A stretch of DNA of 64,000 nt from Leptospira alstonii serovar Sichuan str. 79601 (GTDB taxonomy: Bacteria > Spirochaetota > Leptospiria > Leptospirales > Leptospiraceae), in NCBI RefSeq assembly GCF_000347175.1, contig NZ_ANIK01000003.1, forward strand, positions 149,501-213,500, given 5' to 3'. The stretch's first letter is position 1. Each line of letters starts with the position of its first letter. The notes below the pieces were generated by a model that worked only from the letters and a program-made list of their open reading frames with translations, did no database searches and had not been told where the DNA came from. A program made the translations under genes and the position numbers. Positions 1 to 25,098 of the stretch are shown one piece after another.

Positions 1-401
1 TTTCTCGGAATTAAAAATTTATGAGCGATGACTTTTCCGATAAGTCCTTCGAGACGGGGGGACATTCTTTTCGCTTTCGCGATTTTTGCGAAAATCGGTT
101 TGCATATGATCTGAGTATCGTTTTTTTCAATCACCTCGAAGTTGATTTCGATATGTTTGGAAAGGGTTCTATAAAGTACAAATTCGTCGTTTACGTTGGT
201 TAGGGTTGAATCGATCGGAAAAACAAAAGTACCGTCTTCGCGGATTTCCATCGGTTTTAATTCCTGATGAAAGGGAGATTCCTTAACGAGTAATCCTTGA
301 AAATGGATGTACTCCTTAAGAATATATTTAATCTTATTCAAGTCTTGGATCGTATCCCAAGATCGCTGGGCTTGCACATATTTTTGGTATTGTACACTCA
401 T
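1..401 (-). CDS. Hypothetical protein, 3' part cut off by the window edge
   Basis: An open frame runs leftward from an ATG at 399-401 off the start of the window, so at least 133 residues of the N-terminal part are visible. The start has a strong ribosome-binding site (AAGGAG about 8 bases upstream). It lies only 9 bases after the stop of the OmpA/PD40 gene on the same strand, so the two are probably cotranscribed. The visible part begins MSVQYQKYVQAQ and has no signal peptide or membrane segment. A stretch of alternating hydrophobic strands with a basic patch (KIAKAKRMSPRL) recalls the PilZ-like or DUF1577-type proteins common in Leptospira, but this is a weak resemblance. Function unknown. 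Confidence 0.7.
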   Translation of the reverse strand, partial: MSVQYQKYVQAQRSWDTIQDLNKIKYILKEYIHFQGLLVKESPFHQELKPMEIREDGTFVFPIDSTLTNVNDEFVLYRTLSKHIEINFEVIEKNDTQIICKPIFAKIAKAKRMSPRLEGLIGKVIAHKFLIPR

Positions 402-410
402 GAAAACTCC

Positions 411-2474
411 TTAGAGTTTTCGAAAACCGACTCTTCTGTTTTTTGCTCTTCCGGTTTCTGTCTCATTTTCTGCGTCCGGTTGTGAATACCAGTAAGCCCT
501 CATTTTCAACCGCTTTTCCGAAATTCCTTTTGAAAGAAGATATTCGTAAATGTTACGGGCTCTTTTGGCACTCAATCTTGTATTGTATTCCTTGGAGGCT
601 ACGTTGTCAGTATGTCCCCCAATTTCAATTTTATCGGACGCATTTTTCAGAAGATAGTCTACAAGAGGCGCTAATAACTTTTTGTTCTCATCTGTGATTT
701 TTGTTTTATTAAATTCAAAGTAAACGCGTAGATTATAGACCGGATCTACGTCGTTTTCCGCTTTCAGAAAAATAGTCGCGGTTCCGTTTTTGGAAATATT
801 TTTCTGAATGATATTAATGCTTTCGGAAATATATTTCGGAGCGGTCGCAAATAACTCAAAATCACTGTCCGGTAATTTATTTACTAAAAAGGACTTTGTA
901 TCCGTTTCCTGAACAAGCGATTCCCCTTTGCGATTAGTAGGCGTAAACAATGTAACTTTCGCATCGGGGATCGTCTGTTTTGTTTTCGCGTCCGCCACGA
1001 TCACTTTCAAAGCGGAGGAACTCGGCGTTTGATTGTCCACCGGTTGTTCTACTTTGACTTCTTCCGTTTTTCCTTCTCCGGTTTGGATCGGAAGAAGCAC
1101 ATAGGTTCTGTAAATCTTTCGATTTTTACCGATGTTTCCGCGAAGATCCAAAATGTCTTCCTGAGGATGAAAACCCGGAGAACTGATTTCCACTTTGTAA
1201 ACCCTTCCGGTTTGAAGCGTGGTCGTAAAGTTGGAAGGTTTTCCTTTCGTTAGATCGCCGCCGATCCTTTTCGAAGTGATTACGTTAGTCGGTTTAGTTC
1301 CGTCGTAGATTTTTAAAGTGGAATCCAATCCGATCATCGTTTTTTCGGAACCGTCCAAAACCAAACCTTTGAAATTCAGAGTATAAGAATTCCGAAACGA
1401 TTCCGGAACTTGAAAACGATAGATATCGAATTGGCCTTCTCCACCGTTGCGATTGGAGGAAATATAAGCCCAAATTCCGTTCTTATCGAAGCTGATCCCC
1501 TCGTTATCGTAACCCTCCCACTTATCCGTGTTAAACGGTTTAGGAAGAAGAAGTAAGGAAGATTGATCGACTTTCGGAATCGGGTTTTCGGAGGGTTTTA
1601 TTTGGGAAGATTCTTCCGTTTCCTCTTCGTCTTCCAGCATGCTGTCTAACGCGGATTTATATCGAAGGAATATTCTGAAAATCTTAAACTTCTTTCTTTC
1701 GTCTTCTCGATTGGAACTGAAATAAAGTTGTTCTCCGTCTTGATGGATAAAAGGAAGAATTTCACTTTCGGAAGAATTGAGAGGGGAGCCCAAATTTTTC
1801 GGTTGCGACCAACTTCCGTTTTTAGGATTTCGAACGGCAATCCAAAGGTCGAAGTCTCCGTATCCTCCCGGACGATCCGAAGAGAAGATCAAAAAATTTC
1901 CATCGGGAGAAATGGCGGGCATCTTTTCGTTAAAATTAGAATTGATTTCGCTGAGATGTTCGGGATCGGTCCATCTACCGGTTTTTTTATCCTTAACGGT
2001 TCTATAGATATTCAAACCTTCGAAACCGGACCGTCCCACTGCGGGGTTCAGCGTCGAAGTGAAATAAATTTCCGAAGGAGCGTTGTTGGAATCGAATAGA
2101 ATGGAAGCGCCGCCTTCGAATGCGTTCGAATTAAAAAGGTTCGGTTTGCGAACTCCGGCAACGGAGGGACGTTTTAACTCCTCTCGAATGTTTTGATTCA
2201 TGTTCACGGGTTTAGTCCATTCCGCGAGACTTTCCTGATCCGAAAAACGAACGTTCTCCGAAATCCAAATGTCCATCCCGCCTTCTCCTCCGGGACGATT
2301 GGATTGGAATACTACGTATCTTCCGTCCGGACTGATGATAGGGTTGTATTCGTCGTTTTGCGTGTTGAGAGGTTGGCCGAATTGTTTTTCAGGAAGATCC
2401 GGTAGAGGTTGCGAAAAAACGGGCGAAAGAATGCAGAAAGTCAAAATGAAAAACAATTTAGAAAAAGGACGCAT
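411..2474 (-). CDS. OmpA-family protein with PD40 beta-propeller repeats
   Basis: Exported envelope protein of 687 residues. Residues 1-21 form a typical signal peptide ending near VFSQP. At least four PD40/TolB-like propeller motifs (ISPDG followed by FSSDRPGG and a D-IW or D-LW end) occur near residues 43-72, 184-213, 238-270 and 325-353. A middle part looks like carboxypeptidase-regulatory beta sandwiches. An OmpA C-terminal domain spans about 575-687. It contains the peptidoglycan-binding signature GGHTDN at 619 and the LSAKRA segment with the conserved Arg. The expected role is anchoring an outer-membrane or periplasmic scaffold to peptidoglycan. It is divergent from folP (95 bp between starts) and leads into the gene at 1-401. 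Confidence 0.92.
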   Translation of the reverse strand: MRPFSKLFFILTFCILSPVFSQPLPDLPEKQFGQPLNTQNDEYNPIISPDGRYVVFQSNRPGGEGGMDIWISENVRFSDQESLAEWTKPVNMNQNIREELKRPSVAGVRKPNLFNSNAFEGGASILFDSNNAPSEIYFTSTLNPAVGRSGFEGLNIYRTVKDKKTGRWTDPEHLSEINSNFNEKMPAISPDGNFLIFSSDRPGGYGDFDLWIAVRNPKNGSWSQPKNLGSPLNSSESEILPFIHQDGEQLYFSSNREDERKKFKIFRIFLRYKSALDSMLEDEEETEESSQIKPSENPIPKVDQSSLLLLPKPFNTDKWEGYDNEGISFDKNGIWAYISSNRNGGEGQFDIYRFQVPESFRNSYTLNFKGLVLDGSEKTMIGLDSTLKIYDGTKPTNVITSKRIGGDLTKGKPSNFTTTLQTGRVYKVEISSPGFHPQEDILDLRGNIGKNRKIYRTYVLLPIQTGEGKTEEVKVEQPVDNQTPSSSALKVIVADAKTKQTIPDAKVTLFTPTNRKGESLVQETDTKSFLVNKLPDSDFELFATAPKYISESINIIQKNISKNGTATIFLKAENDVDPVYNLRVYFEFNKTKITDENKKLLAPLVDYLLKNASDKIEIGGHTDNVASKEYNTRLSAKRARNIYEYLLSKGISEKRLKMRAYWYSQPDAENETETGRAKNRRVGFRKL

Positions 2475-2569
2475 TGAATCACTCCGAAAAGAATGTAAAA
2501 AAGTTACCGTTTTTAGTTTAAATCCAGGATCTTTCTTAAAGTATCGGTCTTGTATCTGGGTTTTTAAAG

Positions 2570-3412
<843 letters not shown>

Positions 3413-3424
3413 TAGACCTGAATT

Positions 3425-3573
3425 AACGCGAGCTAACCGATGCGAAAGCGATTGAAGCGGAATCAACAAATTGGAATAACGAAATGATTTCGCTTTTAGG
3501 GGGATCTATCAATTTGTTGATTGGAGAAAAAAGGCGAGGGTTCGCCCAAACTTTCAACCGCCGAATTCACGTT
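3425..3573 (+). repeat. MITE-like repeat, family A copy 1
   Basis: A 149 bp non-coding element with degenerate terminal inverted ends (AACGCGAGCT and AATTCACGTT). It shares with the copies at 17297-17477 (inverted) and 55811-55946 a 19-base core, ATGCGAAAGCGATTGAAGC, and a TTCGCCCAA block near the other end. Internally it has AACAAATTGGAAT and CAATTTGTTGATT arms that can pair. It fills most of the folP-TPR intergenic space and shows no reading frame. Confidence 0.8.
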
Positions 3574-3654
3574 AGTTAGTCGGAACAAGTTAAAATAACA
3601 ACTTATTAAATGAAGGACGAGTTTAAGAAAACGCGTTTCGAGAGAAGTCTTAAC

Positions 3655-5572
<1,918 letters not shown>

Positions 5573-5678
5573 AAAACAACTATCGGATATTTTTCGGGCT
5601 TTGGCCACCGAAAAAGTTGTAATGAAATTTTTCAGTTCTACCGATTTGATAAAGGAATCGCTAGGATCCGAGGGAAAC

Positions 5679-6578
<900 letters not shown>

Positions 6579-6603
6579 TCGATTGATTTAAAAAGATTGT
6601 TTA

Positions 6604-6628
6604 AAAACCCCCGAAATTTGGGGGTTTT
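6604..6628. terminator. Bidirectional intrinsic terminator between rlpA and a small lipoprotein gene
   Basis: AAAACCCCC and GGGGGTTTT form a 9 bp stem around a short loop. The gene on the left points right and the gene on the right points left, so the hairpin can serve both convergent transcripts. Confidence 0.9.
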
Positions 6629-6633
6629 CGCTT

Positions 6634-6891
6634 TTAACGATGCGCTCTGCAACTGTCAAATTGCATTCTTCCTCTACAGATTTCCTTTGCCGTCTCCACA
6701 ACTGCAATCCCGCAGGTGTTTAAACTTGGATCCACACATCCCGGTATTGCCAAGAGCAGAACCGGAAAACACTTATCAAATTCTTCCATGTCCTTTGCGC
6801 AGAGTTGTTCGTTTGAGGTTAGAAAATTACAATTGAGAATTCCGATTGTAAACAAGAAGGCAATCCAAGGAAAAAGAATCCGTTTTTTCAT
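6634..6891 (-). CDS. Small cysteine-rich lipoprotein
   Basis: An 85-residue protein with a lipoprotein signal (hydrophobic to IGILNC, Cys21) and a short mature part containing six further cysteines (Cys32, 41, 52, 60, 72, 80), which suggests disulfide-stabilised folding in the periplasm or at the surface. No family is recognised. It is convergent with rlpA across a shared terminator and follows cysE by about 100 bp on the same strand. Confidence 0.65.
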   Translation of the reverse strand: MKKRILFPWIAFLFTIGILNCNFLTSNEQLCAKDMEEFDKCFPVLLLAIPGCVDPSLNTCGIAVVETAKEICRGRMQFDSCRAHR

Positions 6892-6992
6892 TCCATATAT
6901 GAGAAAATCTTAAAATGAAAAATCAATTCGAAAAAACCGAGAACTTCGGGTTTTAAAAATAAAAAGAAACTTACAAACGAAGGTTTAAGAAT

Positions 6993-7709
<717 letters not shown>

Positions 7710-7828
7710 ATGTCAATCTCCGGTCTTCGGTAACGGAAAATTCGGTTTTAGCAGAGCCGTAAGGAAAAGGTTCAAAATTCGTGATACAATGTAAAGAGGA
7801 TTCTTTTCAAGAAGAATAGAATATACAA

Positions 7829-7933
7829 TTGAAACAATCTAGATTTTCAACGCATATAATTTTGTTTATTCTAACCTTCTTGACGCTCACATTTCAAAGC
7901 GAATTTTTTGAGATCCCTTTCCTATCCGTTTAA
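7829..7933 (+). pseudogene. In-frame N-terminal extension of the site-2 protease gene, ended by TAA
   Basis: Reading from TTG at 7829, a 34-codon frame encodes KQSRFSTHIILFILTFLTL followed by FQSEFFEIPFLS, which looks like a first membrane helix. It ends at TAA (7931-7933). The same frame then continues without interruption into the protease. The segment therefore looks like the real N-terminus of the protein, separated by a nonsense codon or small indel. It could instead be a separate short upstream peptide. Confidence 0.45.
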
Positions 7934-7978
7934 TACTTAAAGGAATTATTTTTTCTTAGACTGCCTTATTCCCTTTCT

Positions 7979-8755
<777 letters not shown>

Positions 8756-10408
8756 CGATCCTTCTTTTCGTAATTTCGACTCCGATTTTTGACCAAGATC
8801 AAGAAATCAAACTTACAGAGAACGCGTACGGTTTGACATACGATGGTACGAACTTTTGGTACGTAGACTCCACACATCGATCCTTGTATCGGGTCGATCC
8901 GAACGGAAGACAGGAATCGTTTTCACTGAATATTCCTTTTCTTACCGGAATCAATTTTGATCCGCGGGAAGGAAGAATTTTTGTAGGCGCCAGAAAACTC
9001 GTTTTAAAAGTGGAGCCGAATACCGGCGGTGTTACGGAAAGAATTCCCGTTCCGATCGAAAAAATCGGCGGGATTGCGAGCCAAGATTCATTGCTTTATA
9101 TTCTCGATCAGGAAAACGGGAAAATTTCCATCTTGGACAAAGCCACGGGAAAATTGATCGGAGGTTTTTTAACGGACCGAGCTCAACCGAGAGATTTGGT
9201 TTTTGCAAGAGATTCGATTTGGGTCTCCGATTCTTCCGACGGAAACATCTATCGATACAATCCGAATAACGGAGCCATTACGGGTTCCATCAAAACATCT
9301 TCTAAAGAAATCAGAGGGATGGTTTTTTTAGGGAGTAAAATTTTCGTAATCGATCGGACGGGAAAGGAAGTTCTAAAAGTTTCCTTTGTGGAAACGGATC
9401 GTTTTATCGCTTCCGGAGAGAAGCTTCATCTAATGAAGGTTAGGATTACATTTTCGTTAAACGAACTCTCGATTGCGGGAGGTTCGCTTGGAGTTTTTCA
9501 ACCGCCCACGACGGAACATCAAAGAATTCGAAATTTAAAAATGGTCCAAGCCGGATTTAAACAGGATTTTATCGGAAACGAAAAGGTTTTCGTAAAAGTT
9601 CTCGGTGTGGACGATCCGAAAGGAAAACAAACTTTAGAATATTCTTTTGAAGCGCGAACCCAAAACGTTCGTTACTACGTCACTGACGAGTTTTTGGAAA
9701 AGAAAGAAAAAATCGGAGACGATTTAAAATCATTCTTACGAAACGAATTTTTGGAAACTCAAAAAAATTCTTATTACGTGGACAAGATTTTCGACGCGAG
9801 ATTGTTCCGAACCAACATACTTTCCTTGAAAAAAAGTCTTTTAGATTCGGGCGTTCCCGTTCGTTCTCAATATACGGCTTCCATTACCGGATCGAATTCG
9901 GTTTCTTTCAAGGACACGTTAGACGCTTATATCCCTGGCTTCGGATGGGCTCCGATTCAAAATGTAAAACCTTCTTCGGAAGAATCTTCCCGCGTGTTTA
10001 AAAAAGGAGAAGAAAATATAGATCTCTTTAGAGCCGAAAGTTGGAACGAGATCCAATCCCCGATTTTTTACAAGAGCAGGGATTCGCAAGAATGGAAAAA
10101 TATTCCGGCTGAAATTCAGGTCGTTTTAGAGTGATTTCGGAATTGTAACACTTTAGAAAAAGTTGTAAGGGATGCGTATGACGTTCGCATTCTACAAACG
10201 AAAGAAGATTCTAAATACAATTTGCACTTTATATATTCTAAAAGTTGCGGATACTCGATACGATACGGAAGAAAAAATTTTAATTTATTCTTAAAAGATC
10301 CGGATAAAGAATACAAACGGCTGGAAATATTAAAAAATTACTATATATAACTTAGAATGTTAGTTTTTTGATAATGATATCGGGAGGAAATATCTTAAAA
10401 CTTTTTGT

Positions 10409-13033
<2,625 letters not shown>

Positions 13034-13054
13034 ATTGGAAAACTCTTTTGATTC

Positions 13055-13085
<31 letters not shown>

Positions 13086-13173
13086 ATGAATTATTAAAGC
13101 CGTTTTCGAGATTTTTGATGAGTCAGCACTTTTTAGAACCGCATAAAGAATTAGAAAGACGGACCTGGAGATT

Positions 13174-16348
<3,175 letters not shown>

Positions 16349-16356
<8 letters not shown>

Positions 16357-17239
16357 GTTTTTATTCGGAATCTTATTTCTAATTTCTTTTAATCTTCATT
16401 CGGATAAAAGCGCTTGGATTCGAAGAATTCCCCTGAATCGAGGGGAACTCGCGCTTGAAATTCGAAACGGTTCCCAAGATAAGAGTTGGAACGAGTTCGC
16501 TTATCGCAAAACTTCCGATCTTTTTAAAGCCTTAGAATCATATACCGGCATTTCCTTTCACGAAGCGAGCGCTTCCGTATTCGAAGGTCAAAAAGCTTCC
16601 GAAAAGTATAAGGTCCTTTTGGTGGTTCAAGATCGAATCCTTTTAAACGGAACCAGAGTAGGAGGATACAATAATATCTCCGGAGACTTTGGACCCACGC
16701 GTGGAATTTTTATGGAATCCGATCTTTCACCGGCGGGATATCCTGCGTTATTGTTTCATGAACTCGGACATTTTTATTTTTCGGATCTACCTTGGTTGAG
16801 TGAGGGAATGGTTTCCTTCTTACCTTTTGTTTTGTATAAGGAAAAAAAAATCAATCTCACAAAGGAAGAGCTGATTTCAATGGCGGAGGAATGGAGTACG
16901 GAAGAAGGGCTTCAAGGCGGAAAGGATTTTCCATTGGATCCTGACTTTAGGGAAAAATATCCTTCGGCGACTCCTACGTTTTACAATAAAGCATTAAAAA
17001 TTCAATATATTCTTTATAAGGAATTGGGTCCTGCGGGATACCGGGATTTTGTCAAAAAATTGGTCTTCGAAAATTCTCCCAAAACTACGAGAGAAGTCAT
17101 TTTAAAACTAAAATCCATTCGAGATAAAAATTGGACCGGTTTGTTGAAAGGTTGGGTTACTCCCGGTCCTTACGAAGTTTATACTTGGAAAACTTTCCAA
17201 AAAGATTCCATCCTCGGAACGTTCGTACAACTCCCTTAG
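16349..17239 (+). CDS. Exported metallopeptidase-like protein (gluzincin/MA type)
   Basis: A 296-residue protein with a signal peptide (residues 1-18) and a zinc-peptidase motif HELGH at 137-141, followed by WLSEGM with a third-ligand Glu at 152. This HExxH plus 11-residue spacing to Glu is typical of gluzincin (clan MA) peptidases. The start is GTG at 16349, overlapping the upstream phosphatase stop by 8 bp, so it is almost certainly cotranslated with it. Its periplasmic location and coupling suggest that it works on the same signal or envelope process as the phosphatase sensor region, but that is inference. No specific peptidase family is assigned. Confidence 0.78.
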
Positions 17240-17296
17240 TATAACCTTACGATAGGCAAATTATCTTTTTCGAAATACAAAACTCACTTGTCGGTT

Positions 17297-17477
17297 AACG
17301 TGGGTTCGACGGTTGAAAGTTTGGGCGAATCCGGTTCTTGGCTTTGCCAAGCTCCGGACCGCGCTTTCTGCTTTGATCAACAAATTGATGGATTGCTCGA
17401 AAAACGAAATCTTTCCACATTCCAATTTGTTGATCTCGCTTCAATCGCTTTCGCATTGATTACACCGAACTCGCGTT
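17297..17477 (-). repeat. MITE-like repeat, family A copy 2
   Basis: A 181 bp element with ends AACGTGGGTT and AACTCGCGTT. Its reverse complement matches the copy at 3425-3573 over most of its length, including the ATGCGAAAGCGATTGAAGC core, paired AACAAATTGGAAT and CAATTTGTTGAT arms and the TTCGCCCAAACTTTCAACCG block. It sits in the 696 bp gap between the metallopeptidase gene and the second phosphatase gene. Confidence 0.85.
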
Positions 17478-17865
17478 AAATATAAGGGCGCCTCCGTCCG
17501 AATATCTACGTATCCTGAAAATCCGGTCTTCTCGTTTAAAAAAAATAGAATATTTGAAAAATTGCATTTATTTTAATTACTTAAGTAAAGGATTATGGTG
17601 TGTCCGAAGACAGCAACATTGAGTTATCGCTTCGCGGTTTTTGCCAATCTGACTCCCTGAACTAAACTGAATCGCCTCCTGGATGCCGATCCATAGAGAG
17701 GCTCGCTTGAGTTTCCTGGGCGCAATTCAGGTCGTTCAAAAATGTTCGATTATTACATTGAGATAAGTTCCGCGATCATTCGTTAAATTGAATTCATTTC
17801 GATTTTATCATTGAAAGTAGGATTCGCGTAGTTAAAGTAACGTCGTTCTGAAAAGATAAAAATCG
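17478..17865. other. Non-coding part of the gap upstream of phosphatase paralogue 2
   Basis: No plausible gene. Around 17687-17717 a segment CGATCCATAGAGAGGCTCG followed by CTTGAGTTTCCT resembles the hairpin units at 34075-34109, so it is probably a decayed repeat. The remainder is AT-rich and presumably includes the 5' leader and promoter of the phosphatase gene; no convincing -35/-10 pair was identified. Confidence 0.5.
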
Positions 17866-17885
17866 ATTCGATTCGATTCGATTCG
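17866..17885 (+). repeat. Pentanucleotide tandem repeat (ATTCG)4
   Basis: Four perfect ATTCG units, preceded by an imperfect AATCG and followed by two GATCG units at 17891-17900. The tract ends about 50 bp before the ATG of the second phosphatase gene, in its leader or promoter region. Confidence 0.9.
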
Positions 17886-17935
17886 GTCCGGATCGGATCG
17901 GTCAAAAATTTCCTTAAAGAAAGGTTTATTAAATT

Positions 17936-21145
<3,210 letters not shown>

Positions 21146-21169
21146 ATTCGGTTTTTTGAGATAAGTTTT

Positions 21170-21205
21170 AAAAAACTCTCCGTCGGATTGATCGGAGAGT
21201 TTTTT
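21170..21205. terminator. Intrinsic terminator after phosphatase paralogue 2
   Basis: A perfect 13 bp stem (AAAAAACTCTCCG with CGGAGAGTTTTTT) around a 10-base loop, with A and T tracts on both sides. It can act on the phosphatase transcript and on the convergent DUF2147 transcript. Confidence 0.92.
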
Positions 21206-21266
21206 AATTTTGCAACAAAAGATTGTTTATCATTCCTTTTGATGGAAATTAAAAACTTGGGAAATT

Positions 21267-21737
21267 TTATTTTACTCTGGTCCAGCTAGACTCTTTTCCG
21301 ATCATCATAAAGCCTACTTTATAACCGCCTTTCAGATCTAAATTTTCAGCTCCCTTTAAAGTAAGTTTTCCGTCGTACGTGTTACCGCTTTTCGCATCAT
21401 AAATTCGACCACCCGACCAAACTTGTTCTCCATCATAACTGAAACCGGTAAGAAAAACCAAACCTAATACTGGACGTGTACGGAGACTTTCATCTTTGTT
21501 ACGAATATCTACTTTTGGAGAGCCCGGAGTTCCTTCCGTACTACCGGCAGGATAAACGGGTTCCTTCAACCAAACTAACTTTCCGCAAATTTTAGCTCCG
21601 CATTTATACAATTCAACGTGGGCGTCTTTGTCCTTGGTCAGCCATTTTCCAAGAACCGCATCTTCTTCACCGGCAAACGCGGGCGTTGAAATCAATACGA
21701 ACGCAAAAAAAATTGCGATTATTCTAAACTTATTCAT
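21267..21737 (-). CDS. DUF2147 family exported protein
   Basis: A 156-residue protein with a signal peptide ending AFAGE. The mature part matches the DUF2147 pattern: GKWLTKDKDAHVELYKCGAKICG, then GTPGSPKVDIRNKDESLRTRP, LGLVFLTGF, WSGGRIYDAKSGNTYDGKL and a final SSWTRVK. The fold is a small beta-barrel of unknown function. I chose the ATG at 21735-21737 because GGAG lies 6 bases upstream and the signal peptide follows directly; a 10-residue longer form is possible. Confidence 0.88.
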   Translation of the reverse strand: MNKFRIIAIFFAFVLISTPAFAGEEDAVLGKWLTKDKDAHVELYKCGAKICGKLVWLKEPVYPAGSTEGTPGSPKVDIRNKDESLRTRPVLGLVFLTGFSYDGEQVWSGGRIYDAKSGNTYDGKLTLKGAENLDLKGGYKVGFMMIGKESSWTRVK

Positions 21738-21814
21738 TCCATTCTCCAAAAAGTGTTTTGCGGTCAAAATTTTGGAAAGAACACGGAGAAAGTCAACAAA
21801 AAAGAAAAGGATTT

Positions 21815-23119
<1,305 letters not shown>

Positions 23120-23217
23120 TTCAATGTGTCATTTTTTCAGTAGAATAATTCTTGCCGAAACCTTTTTGTCCCGGTAAATTAGATTGCCCATCGTAAATTT
23201 TTTAAACTAAGTAAGTT

Positions 23218-23946
23218 ATGCTACATAAATCGATAAAAATTCTTTTAACATTCCCACTATTTCTTTTCCTTTTTCAATGCGATAAAAGTAATTCAAACAA
23301 CAATTTATTAGTCGGGCTTGGATTAGGAAGTCCCGTGATCACTGTAATTGATCCTCCGGCGGGATCACCTCCTCAAACAGACGGAGTTTCTTATACGGGG
23401 ACTCAGATCACGATCAAAGGGAGAAATTTCACTCCGAATTCAACGGAAACGATCGTGAAGTTTAACGGACTTTCCGGTACGATATTTTCCGCAACGACGA
23501 CCGAAATCATCACAACGATTCCGACGGGAACGACTGCCGGATTTTTGACCGTGTCTAAGGCAGACGGAGTTTGTGACACTGTCTACGGAACCGACGGCTA
23601 CAACTGTTCGGCTAGAAGATTTTATGTGGATTGTTATAAGGCTTACGGTAATATTTACGGAGACGAAACGGCGATTAATTACCCCGATTCTCAGACGATC
23701 CGATTTACGGAAGATTATTCCACAAAAGCTTTTCGTTCCAATTTGAGAGAGACGGGGGGAACGATTCTTACCTTCGAATGTGATAACCTAATCAGCGTGA
23801 AATATTTTTCGACGAATTGTACGGCCTCAACTCTGGGAACCTTTACGGCTCCCGTTTTCAATCCGACTATCAACTTTACGGATAATTACGCGGTTCAGTA
23901 TTTTATAACGACTGCAAAAGGAAGTTGTAAGATCGGTTTTCAATGA
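23218..23946 (+). CDS. IPT/TIG-domain lipoprotein
   Basis: A 242-residue protein with a lipoprotein signal (FLFLFQC, Cys21), a low-complexity Asn/Ser spacer, and an IPT/TIG immunoglobulin-like domain about residues 40-120 (ITVIDPPAGSPPQTDG, GTQITIKGRNFTPNS, ATTTEIITTIPTG). The C-terminal part contains several cysteines, probably forming disulfides. Leptospira has many such surface-type lipoproteins of unknown role. The final base of the stop codon coincides with the first base of a MITE-like repeat. Confidence 0.8.
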   Translation: MLHKSIKILLTFPLFLFLFQCDKSNSNNNLLVGLGLGSPVITVIDPPAGSPPQTDGVSYTGTQITIKGRNFTPNSTETIVKFNGLSGTIFSATTTEIITTIPTGTTAGFLTVSKADGVCDTVYGTDGYNCSARRFYVDCYKAYGNIYGDETAINYPDSQTIRFTEDYSTKAFRSNLRETGGTILTFECDNLISVKYFSTNCTASTLGTFTAPVFNPTINFTDNYAVQYFITTAKGSCKIGFQ

Positions 23947-24043
23947 GTTGTTGAAAAATTCCATCGTTCAGATTTAACAAAACTGCTTCAATCATCCATT
24001 TCAATGAAGCAAAAACAGATGGGGAATTAATTTTTCAACAACT
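23946..24043 (+). repeat. MITE-like repeat, family B copy 1
   Basis: A 98 bp element bounded by perfect 15 bp inverted ends (AGTTGTTGAAAAATT and AATTTTTCAACAACT). Its reverse complement matches the element at 58720-58816 along its length, including CCCCAT, TTTCATTGAAATG and GCAGTTTTGTTAA. It begins within the stop codon of the TIG lipoprotein gene. Confidence 0.88.
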
Positions 24044-24065
24044 TCTAATGAGTAAATCTTCAGAG

Positions 24066-24183
24066 TGTGGGAACTCCTACTTTTTGAACTCAAAGAATCT
24101 TTTCTAAAAATTACGGGTTCCTACGTTTTCTGAACTGAAAAAACGGATATTTGCGGCCATGCAAAAATATAAGAGTTCCCACA
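24066..24183. repeat. Inverted-arm element with TGTGGGAACTC ends
   Basis: An 11 bp inverted pair, TGTGGGAACTC (24066-24076) and GAGTTCCCACA (24173-24183), bounds about 118 bp that also contains GGGTTCCTACG and two copies of TTCTGAACT-like sequence. A shorter relative, GGAACTCCTAC, occurs at 53519-53529. There is no reading frame. Together with the family B repeat it fills the gap before the gene at 24296. Confidence 0.55.
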
Positions 24184-24295
24184 TTTTACAGAACTTGTGG
24201 CCCAAACGTTAGGAATCTAACATCCGATCGAATTCTCATTAAAAAATGTTTGGTTTTTTTCATAAATCTGTTAGAGTTCGATTAGGAGTTGTATC

Positions 24296-24505
<210 letters not shown>

Positions 24506-24532
24506 GCCGGGAGGAAATGGCTCGGAACTTTA

Positions 24533-24567
<35 letters not shown>

Positions 24568-24636
24568 TATACCTGAAAGAAAATATTTCTTAATTCCTAT
24601 CGTGGAGTTTTCACTCATTCGAGTGATTTTTCTTCC

Positions 24637-25022
<386 letters not shown>

Positions 25023-25098
25023 ACTTTTTCGTCATTGTGGAAGGAAAACCTGGATTGTCTATTTAAAAACTAAAACCGGTTTCGAATGTGATAGAATT

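Noticed and set aside
1728..2099. A plus-strand frame of 123 codons inside the OmpA/PD40 gene
   Set aside because: It is fully antisense to a gene with clear domains, and the many Phe/Arg codons are what the opposite strand of such a gene gives by chance.
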